DNA of 11,416 nucleotides. Source: Gemmatimonadales bacterium (GTDB taxonomy: Bacteria > Gemmatimonadota > Gemmatimonadetes > Gemmatimonadales > GWC2-71-9). The position numbers were made by a program, and so were the translations under genes. Shown piece by piece: positions 6,214 to 11,416 of the stretch. Within the stretch, counting starts at the first letter, position 1; each line of letters begins with the position of its first letter. The notes below the pieces were generated by a model. The model did not search any database. It saw nothing but the letters and a program-made list of their open reading frames with translations, and had not been told where the DNA came from. The stretch is from assembly GCA_025924275.1 (NCBI GenBank), contig JAICEH010000045.1, positions 1 through 11,416 on the forward strand, in the 5' to 3' direction.

Positions 6214-7271
6214 GCCGCGCGCTCCTCGACCGGGAGCAGGCTGTAGTCCTGGCGCCGCCGCCGCGGCTCGAAGCCGGCATCGCGGATGACCCGCTCCATC
6301 TCCCGGACCGTGGCCCGGTGGGTGGTGCCCGCGGCCGAGACGACGTTCTCCTCCATCATCAGGCTGCCGTAGTCGTTCGCCCCGAAGCGGAGGGCCACCT
6401 GTCCCACCTTGTGGCCCATCGTCACCCAGCTCGACTGGAAGTTGGCGACCTCGGGGAGGAGGACGCGGGCCAGCGCCAGCGTGCGGAGGTAGGTGACGGC
6501 GTCGGTCTTCTCCCAGTCCGAGAACTCCGGCGTGCCCTCCGGCTGCAGGGGCCAGCAGATGAAGGCGGTGAACCCGCCGGTCCGCCGCTGGACCTCGCGC
6601 ACCCGGAAGAGATGCTCCACCCGGTCCGCGAGGGACTCCCCCATCCCGTACATCATCGTCACCGAGGTGCGCATGCCCTGGCGGTGCGCCTCCTCCTGCA
6701 CGCCGAGCCACTCGTCGGTCATCGCCTTCTTCGGGGCCACGCGCCGGCGGACCGCGTCGACGAGGATCTCCCCGCCCCCGCCGGGGATCGAGTCGAGGCC
6801 CGCGGCGCGGAGCTCGTGGATCACCTCCGCCACCGGCAGCCGGAAGCGCTCGGAGAAGAACAGCACCTCCGACGGGGAGAACCCGTGGATGTGGATCGGG
6901 TGATGCGCCTTGATGTAGCGCATCAGGTCGAGGTACCACTCGAACGGGATGTAGGGGTTGTGGCCGCCCTGCAGGAGGATCTGGACCCCCCCGACCGCCT
7001 TGCACTCCTCGATCTTCGCCCCGATGGCCTCGAAGTCCAAGACGTACCCTTCGAGGTGCTTGGGACGGCGCGCGAAGGCACAGAAGCCGCAGTCCGCCAC
7101 GCAGACGTTGGTGTAGTTGATGTTGCGGTCGAGGATGTAGCTGACCACCGGCTCGGGGTGGAGCCGCCAGCGTTCGGCGTCGGCCAGCTGGCCCAGTTCG
7201 AGGAGCGACGCGTGCTCATAGAGCGCGAGGGCGTCGCGGAACTCGCCACTGCTGCGGTCGGTCGCGGTCAT
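6210..7271 (-). CDS. mqnC: Cyclic dehypoxanthinyl futalosine synthase (radical SAM)
   Basis: The protein has 353 residues. MqnC cyclises dehypoxanthine futalosine, in the step after removal of the base, using S-adenosylmethionine and a [4Fe-4S] cluster. The cluster cysteines are Cys57, Cys61 and Cys64 in the canonical CX3CX2C form (CVADCGFC), preceded by DRNINYTN. LLQGGHNPYIPFEWYLDL and IHIHGFSPSEV distinguish MqnC from MqnE. GGGGEILVDAVRRRVAPKK and the WPLQPEGTPEF region follow as expected. The start ATG 7271-7269 is the only reasonable one. It has no Shine-Dalgarno sequence and is preceded by a C-rich heptamer repeat (minus-strand sense), unusual in this otherwise coupled operon. The gap to the mqnA stop is 49 nt, the only spaced junction between mqnE and xerD. 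Confidence 0.96.
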   Translation of the reverse strand: MTATDRSSGEFRDALALYEHASLLELGQLADAERWRLHPEPVVSYILDRNINYTNVCVADCGFCAFARRPKHLEGYVLDFEAIGAKIEECKAVGGVQILLQGGHNPYIPFEWYLDLMRYIKAHHPIHIHGFSPSEVLFFSERFRLPVAEVIHELRAAGLDSIPGGGGEILVDAVRRRVAPKKAMTDEWLGVQEEAHRQGMRTSVTMMYGMGESLADRVEHLFRVREVQRRTGGFTAFICWPLQPEGTPEFSDWEKTDAVTYLRTLALARVLLPEVANFQSSWVTMGHKVGQVALRFGANDYGSLMMEENVVSAAGTTHRATVREMERVIRDAGFEPRRRRQDYSLLPVEERAA

Positions 7272-7280
7272 GGCGCGCGC

Positions 7281-7299
7281 GGGGGTCGGGGGTCGGGGG
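7281..7299. repeat. GGGGGTC heptamer tract before mqnC
   Basis: The plus strand reads three G5 runs separated by TC, nearly three copies of a 7-bp unit, then T and GG (7301-7302). It lies 9 nt from the mqnC start codon. The mRNA would carry the C-rich complement, while the G-rich strand is the template strand. Three G5 tracts plus a GG could form a two-tetrad quadruplex. A tandem repeat of this kind can also change copy number by slippage. Confidence 0.7.
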
Positions 7300-7320
7300 T
7301 GGCCGGCGCCGGCGGCATCG

Positions 7321-8142
7321 TCAGGCGGCGGAGATGAACGAAAGGGTGCCGTCGGGCACGGCGCCGTCCCGCGCGAGCCGGCGGAAGAAGTCGGTGAGGC
7401 CCGCCAGGTGCCGGTAGTCCAGGGCCCAGTCCAGGTTGCCGAGGTAGGCGCGGCAGGTCGCCGCCGGCACGCCGGTCCGCGCCTCCGCGGCGCGGGCCAG
7501 GTCGTCGAGGTGGTCGAGCCCCCACGCCCGCGAGTCGAGGAGGCTCCGGTGGACGCGGGCGGCCCGGCGCTGGTCGGCATCGCGCCGCGCGGCCCACACG
7601 GCGAAGACGAACGGCAGTCCGGTCCACTCGTGCCAGGCCCGGCCGAGATCGACCCGGACGGGATAGGCGTCCGCCGCGTCGAGGAGGAGGGCCGCGTCGC
7701 CGATCACCAGCACCGCATCGTGCGGCAGCCCGGCGAGCGAGGCGAGGTCGGCCGCCTCGGTGCGCGCCCCGGCCCAGCGCGGCGCCACGCCCCAGCGGTG
7801 CCGGCAGAGCAGCTGGAGCAGGAGCACGCTGGTGCGGGACGACGCCGAGAGGAGAACCGTGGCTCCGTCCAGCTCCCCCGGGGGCCGCCGACTGAAGAGC
7901 ATCACGCTGTGCACCGGGCCCTCGCAGCTCACGGCGAGGTCGGGGAGCAGGTGATAGGCGGCCGCATTGCGCGCATACTCGACCGCGGAGACGACGCTCA
8001 CCTGGAGCTCCCCCGCGGCCATCAGGTCATTGAGCTCCGACGCCGTGCCGGTGACGAGGTCCGCCTCCACCGGCACGAGGCCCCGGTCCAGCGCGCCGTA
8101 CACCGGGTAGCAGTTGATCCAGGGGATCCGCCCGAGCCTCAC
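7321..8142 (-). CDS. mqnA: Chorismate dehydratase, futalosine pathway
   Basis: This 273-residue protein is of MqnA type. It dehydrates chorismate to 3-[(1-carboxyvinyl)oxy]benzoate, the entry step of futalosine-route menaquinone synthesis. The fold is like a periplasmic binding protein but is cytoplasmic here, with no signal peptide. Characteristic stretches are RLGRIPWINCYPVY at 2-15, a TASELNDLMAAGEL stretch, VSVVSAVEYARN, LLPDLAVSCEGPVHSVMLFS and LPFVFAVWAARRD. The start is GTG at 8142-8140, overlapping the mqnE TGA (8141-8139). No separate ribosome-binding site is seen, so translation is probably coupled to mqnE. MqnE acts on the product of this enzyme, so the two consecutive steps are encoded by overlapping genes. 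Confidence 0.95.
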   Translation of the reverse strand: MRLGRIPWINCYPVYGALDRGLVPVEADLVTGTASELNDLMAAGELQVSVVSAVEYARNAAAYHLLPDLAVSCEGPVHSVMLFSRRPPGELDGATVLLSASSRTSVLLLQLLCRHRWGVAPRWAGARTEAADLASLAGLPHDAVLVIGDAALLLDAADAYPVRVDLGRAWHEWTGLPFVFAVWAARRDADQRRAARVHRSLLDSRAWGLDHLDDLARAAEARTGVPAATCRAYLGNLDWALDYRHLAGLTDFFRRLARDGAVPDGTLSFISAA

Positions 8143-9332
8143 GCGGCGTGCACCACGGGCAGGCCGCGGGGCGCGCCTCGCGGCGGCGGCGTGAAGTCCT
8201 CGAACTCCTCCCGGACCGGCTGGTAGAGGCTGTCCCGCTCGACCGGGCGCCGCCCCGCCCCGCGGATGAGCCGGACCAGCTCGTGGTAGGGCATCCCCAT
8301 GTCGGTCGTGGCTCCCGCCTCGTGGTAGATCCGCTCGTAGACCACCGTGCCCTCGACGTCGTCGCAGCCGAAGGCGAGGGCGATCTGGGACAGAAACGGC
8401 GTCACCATCGGCCAGTGGGTCTTCACGTGCGGGATGTTGTCGAGGAAGAGCCGGCCGACGGCGATGTTCTTGAGGTCCTCGTATCCCGTGGTGGCCGTGC
8501 CGGTCCGCCCCAGCTCCTCCCCCAGCTCGTTGTGGTCGGGATGATAGGCGAGCGGGATGTAGGTGAGGAACCCGCCGGTCTCGTCCTGGAGCCCCCGGAG
8601 GGCCGCCAGGTGGGCCACCCGGTCCTCGGCGGTCTCGACGTGGCCGTAGAGCATGGTGCAGTTGGTCGGGATGCCGAGCTCGTGCGCCTCGCGGTGCACC
8701 CGGAGCCACTCCGCACCGGTCAGCTTCCGCTCGGCGATCGTCGCCCGGACCGCGGTGCTGAACACTTCCGCCCCGCCGCCGGGGAGGCTGGTGAGTCCCG
8801 CCTCCTTGAGAGCCTGCAGCACCTCCCGCGAGGAGGTCCGCTCCACCCGCGCGAGGTGGGCGATCTCGACCGCGGTGAGCGCCTTGACGTGGACCTGTGG
8901 AAACCGGGCCTTGAGCTCGCGGATCATCTCGGTGTAGTACGCCAGCCGGAGCTTCGGGTGCAGGCCGCCCACGATGTGGAACTCGCGCGTCGGGCCGTGG
9001 CGCGCCTGCTCCGCCTCGTGCAGCACCTCGTCCAGGGTGCGGGTATAGGCCCCCTCCTCCTTCGGCATCCGGGCGAAGGAACAGAACACGCAGGTGTTCC
9101 GGAGGACGCAGACGTTGGTGGGGTTGATGTGCTGGTTGGCGGAGAAGAACACCCGGTCGCCATTCCGCCGCGCATTGGCCCAGTCGGCCATCGCGCCGAG
9201 GCCGAGCAGGTCGCCGGTGGCGAAGCAGGCGAGCGCGTCCGCCTCCTCGAGCCGGGAACCGGCGATCACCTTCTCCGCCACCGCCCGGAGGCGGGGATCG
9301 CGGATGCGCGCGGGATCCGGCAGGGGCGCCAT
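8139..9332 (-). CDS. mqnE: Aminofutalosine synthase (radical SAM), with unusual CX5CX2C motif
   Basis: The protein has 397 residues. MqnE joins the MqnA product to S-adenosylmethionine, giving 6-amino-6-deoxyfutalosine. HIVGGLHPKLRLAYYTEM, HVKALTAVEI and SLPGGGAEVFSTAVRATIAERK place it in MqnE and not MqnC. The N-terminal 60 residues (DPRLRAVAEKVIAGSRLEEADALACFATGDL) match the family start. The cluster cysteines are Cys75, Cys81 and Cys84 (CVLRNTCVFC), a CX5CX2C spacing with two residues more than the CX3CX2C usual in this superfamily and seen in MqnC here. The codons are clear in the sequence (TGC 9110, TGC 9092, TGT 9083), and the reading frame around them is intact. The start is ATG 9332-9330, with GAGGAG 5 nt upstream (plus 9338-9343); an in-frame upstream start at 9392 is rejected. 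It is the first gene of the operon. Confidence 0.94.
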   Translation of the reverse strand: MAPLPDPARIRDPRLRAVAEKVIAGSRLEEADALACFATGDLLGLGAMADWANARRNGDRVFFSANQHINPTNVCVLRNTCVFCSFARMPKEEGAYTRTLDEVLHEAEQARHGPTREFHIVGGLHPKLRLAYYTEMIRELKARFPQVHVKALTAVEIAHLARVERTSSREVLQALKEAGLTSLPGGGAEVFSTAVRATIAERKLTGAEWLRVHREAHELGIPTNCTMLYGHVETAEDRVAHLAALRGLQDETGGFLTYIPLAYHPDHNELGEELGRTGTATTGYEDLKNIAVGRLFLDNIPHVKTHWPMVTPFLSQIALAFGCDDVEGTVVYERIYHEAGATTDMGMPYHELVRLIRGAGRRPVERDSLYQPVREEFEDFTPPPRGAPRGLPVVHAA

Positions 9333-9337
9333 CGGGG

Positions 9338-9343
9338 CTCCTC
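9338..9343 (-). promoter_or_regulatory. Shine-Dalgarno site of mqnE
   Basis: GAGGAG on the minus strand, 5 nt before ATG 9332. It selects this start over an in-frame candidate 20 codons upstream at 9392. Confidence 0.75.
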
Positions 9344-9361
9344 GGGAGGGGACGCGCCGGG

Positions 9362-9367
9362 AATCTA
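9362..9367 (-). promoter_or_regulatory. Candidate -10 box for the mqn operon
   Basis: TAGATT on the minus strand, identical to the box before the exporter gene. It would start transcription near 9355, giving a leader of about 23 nt that contains the GAGGAG site. No good -35 hexamer is seen. The box lies in the 66-nt gap behind the histidine kinase gene, just downstream (minus sense) of a CCGCCGGCGG palindrome at 9373-9382. Confidence 0.33.
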
Positions 9368-9398
9368 CACGCCCGCCGGCGGTCGGGGCCACCGGGGA

Positions 9399-11416
9399 TC
9401 AGGCGTCCGGCGCCCGATCCAGGAGCCCGCGCACGGCCAGCGCGAGCTGCGACGGGGTGAACGGCTTGGCGAGGAAGTCGGTGCCGGGGGCGCGGGGATG
9501 GTCGCCCGCCGCGCCATCGGCCCGGCCCGAGATGAAGAGCACCCGCAGGCCCGGCCGCGCGGCCCGGAGGGTGGCGGCCAGTTCCCGGCCGTCGCCGCCG
9601 GGCATCTGGACGTCGGCGACCAGCAGGGCCAGGTCCGGCGCCTGCTCCGCTGCCGCCCGGGCTTCCCCTCCGTCGCCCGCGACCAGCACCCGGTAGCCCC
9701 GCGCGCGGAGCCCCCGCACCGCGATGTCGCGCACCAGCACCTCGTCGTCCACCACGAGGACCGACTCGGTGCCCTCCTCGCCATCCGCCACCGCGAGGGC
9801 GGCCGGTGCGGTCTCCGGGTGGCCGGGCGGGCCATCGACGCTGGGCAGCAGCACGGTGAAGGTGGAACCGGCCCCCGGGCGGCTGTCGGCCCCGATCGCC
9901 CCGCCGGCCTGGCGGACAATGCCGTACGCCGTGGCGAGGCCGAGGCCGGTCCCCTTCCCCTTTTCCTTGGTGGTGAAGAACGGCTCGAAGACGCGGGCGA
10001 GCGTGGCGGCGTCCATGCCTTCGCCCGAGTCGGTGACCTCGAGGCGGACGTACTCGCCGGCGGGCAGGTCCGAGAAGGCGGGGGGAGCGTCGGCCCTGAG
10101 CGCGACGTTGCGCGTGACCACCCGGATCGTCCCTCCCCGGGGAAGGGCGTCGCGCGCGTTCACCACCAGGTTGGTGATGACCTGCTCGAGCTGCCCCGGG
10201 TCCGCCCGCACCGAGCGGAGGCCGGGATAGAGGTCCGTTTCGAGCATCACCTGCGGGCCGATCAGCCGGTCGAGCAGTCGCTGGAGGTTGCCGACGAGGT
10301 CGTTAAGCGAGAGCACCCGCGGGGTCACGACCTGCTTGCGGGCGAAGGCCAGGAGCTGCCGGGTGAGGTCCGCCGCGCGACGGGCGGCCCGCTCGACCTC
10401 GGCCACATCCTCGCCCACCGGGTCGCCCGGGCGCAGGCCGATCCGGATCAGGGCGGTGTAGCCCAGGATGGCGGTGAGGAGGTTGTTGAAGTCGTGCGCG
10501 ATGCCCCCGGCGAGCCGGCCGATGCCCTCCATCTTCTGGGACTGGAGGAGCTGGGCCTCCACCCGCTCGCGCTCGGTGATCTGCCGCTGCAGCTCCTGGT
10601 AGGCGGCGGTGAGGGACTGGGTGCGCTCCTCCACGGCCGCCGCCAGTGTCGTGTGCCGGCTGGCGATGAGCCACCCGAGCAGGGCCAGAAGCCCGACGAA
10701 GGCCGCCCCCGCCACGAACACCCCGCGACCGTGTTCCGGGCCGGCGTTCCCCCACCCCCGGGCCGGCACCGCCGCCAGCCGCCAGCTCCCGTCGGGGAGC
10801 GTGATGGCGTACTCCACGGGGGCGGCTGCCAGCACGGCCGAATCGCCGTGGAGGAGGAGCCCGGCGGAGGACTGCAGGACCACGCGCAGGTCCGGCGCCT
10901 GGGCCAGCCCCGCCTCCTCGACGATCGCGTCGACCTCGAGGAGGATGGCCACCAGCCCGGCCACCCCGCCCGGCGCCGCCGCATAGGGCTGGACCACGGT
11001 GAACCGGGGGCCGCCCGCCTCCCGGGAGAAGGGCCCCAGGACCACCGTCCGGTGCTCGGCCTCGGCCCGCGCCGCGCCGGCGGCGAGCCGCGAGCCCGGA
11101 TGCCGCCGCAGGTCGAAGCCGAGGTTCCCCTCGTTGCCCGAGCGCGGGAAGACGTGCCGGATCACGCCCCGCTCGATCACCTGGAGGGCGACGATGCCGG
11201 CGGCGCTGGTCTGCAGGCCGAAGGCGAAGACGTCGAAGCTCGGCTGGAAATCGCGCTGCCCGCCCTCGCCCTCGACGAACGCGCGGAACCCTTCGATGAG
11301 GGCGAGCCGCCGGTTGAGGGCGTTCTCCAGGGCCCGCCCGTACGGCTGGAGCTCGGCCTGGTACCGCTGCCGGGTCTCCATCTCGCGCTCGGCGCGGTAG
11401 GCGGCCCGGGTGAGCC
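9399..11416 (-). CDS. Hybrid sensor histidine kinase with CHASE-like sensor and receiver (N-terminus beyond window)
   Basis: The frame is open to the right edge, so the start is outside; 671 residues are visible. Numbering here is from the internal Met at 11381. Residues 1-215 form an extracytoplasmic sensor whose GIVALQVIERGVIRHVFP and SGNEGNLGFDLRRHP resemble the CHASE domain. A transmembrane segment follows at 221-240, then a coiled coil at 246-283. HisKA has the phosphoacceptor His296 in AGGIAHDFNNLL. The ATPase domain shows the N box (Asn404, Asn408), G1 (DSGEGM 451-456), FEPFFTTKEKGKG and GTGLGL (477-482). The C-terminal receiver has Asp545/Asp546, phosphoacceptor Asp590 (VADVQMPGGDG), Ser618 and Lys639 (AKPF). 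All catalytic residues are present. A first transmembrane segment is expected beyond the edge. No HPt domain or separate regulator is visible, so signal and target are unknown. The gene ends 66 nt before mqnE on the same strand. Confidence 0.93.
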   Translation of the reverse strand, partial: LTRAAYRAEREMETRQRYQAELQPYGRALENALNRRLALIEGFRAFVEGEGGQRDFQPSFDVFAFGLQTSAAGIVALQVIERGVIRHVFPRSGNEGNLGFDLRRHPGSRLAAGAARAEAEHRTVVLGPFSREAGGPRFTVVQPYAAAPGGVAGLVAILLEVDAIVEEAGLAQAPDLRVVLQSSAGLLLHGDSAVLAAAPVEYAITLPDGSWRLAAVPARGWGNAGPEHGRGVFVAGAAFVGLLALLGWLIASRHTTLAAAVEERTQSLTAAYQELQRQITERERVEAQLLQSQKMEGIGRLAGGIAHDFNNLLTAILGYTALIRIGLRPGDPVGEDVAEVERAARRAADLTRQLLAFARKQVVTPRVLSLNDLVGNLQRLLDRLIGPQVMLETDLYPGLRSVRADPGQLEQVITNLVVNARDALPRGGTIRVVTRNVALRADAPPAFSDLPAGEYVRLEVTDSGEGMDAATLARVFEPFFTTKEKGKGTGLGLATAYGIVRQAGGAIGADSRPGAGSTFTVLLPSVDGPPGHPETAPAALAVADGEEGTESVLVVDDEVLVRDIAVRGLRARGYRVLVAGDGGEARAAAEQAPDLALLVADVQMPGGDGRELAATLRAARPGLRVLFISGRADGAAGDHPRAPGTDFLAKPFTPSQLALAVRGLLDRAPDA

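Noticed and set aside
3822..6289. Two long overlapping plus-strand open frames (565 and 486 codons)
   Set aside because: They are antisense to xerD, the dedA-like gene and ispF, have shadow composition, and contain no recognisable domain.
11379..11381. ATG 11381 as the histidine kinase start
   Set aside because: The frame stays open to the window edge with similar helical residues (AAYRAERE) upstream. A first transmembrane segment expected for a CHASE-like sensor would be missing, so the start is probably outside the window.

Overview
The window is very GC-rich (about 70% by eye) and dense with genes. Nearly all of them lie on the minus strand. A futalosine-pathway menaquinone cluster, a ThrE-type exporter, high GC, GTG/TTG/CTG starts and long antisense open frames together suggest an environmental member of the Gemmatimonadota or a similar high-GC phylum. 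The assignment rests on protein character and is not proven. No rRNA, tRNA, CRISPR array, insertion sequence or prophage gene was seen.

Left part (1-2288, minus strand, read right to left): a small likely operon. It starts with a membrane-anchored protein of unknown function (2288-1575), followed 6 nt later by a class I glutamine amidotransferase of the PabA/TrpG type (1568-984). After 15 nt comes a membrane-anchored TPR-like protein (968 to the window edge, C-terminus cut off). A 136-nt intergenic region (2289-2424) separates this from the only plus-strand gene, a threonine/serine exporter family protein (2425-3702), which looks leaderless. Between the convergent exporter and xerD genes lies an inverted array of GACGGNNN octamers around a perfect hairpin (3706-3799).

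Centre (9332-3810, minus strand): a tightly packed operon in the order mqnE, mqnA, mqnC, ispF, dedA-terB-like fusion, xerD. Four of its five junctions are 4-nt stop/start overlaps (GTGA three times, CTGA once), which suggests translational coupling. MqnA, MqnE and MqnC carry out three steps of the futalosine route to menaquinone. IspF makes an isoprenoid precursor that could feed the quinone side chain. DedA-family proteins handle polyprenyl-phosphate or other lipids. The operon therefore has a quinone/isoprenoid/lipid-carrier theme, with the recombinase at its end. The enzyme for the nucleoside-cleavage step and MqnD are not in the window. MqnE is notable for a CX5CX2C cluster motif in place of the canonical CX3CX2C.

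Right part (9399 to the window edge, minus strand): a large hybrid sensor histidine kinase with a CHASE-like sensor, a transmembrane segment, HisKA, HATPase and a C-terminal receiver. Its N-terminus lies beyond the window. It ends 66 nt upstream of mqnE, so read-through into the menaquinone operon is possible, although a candidate promoter box sits in the gap.
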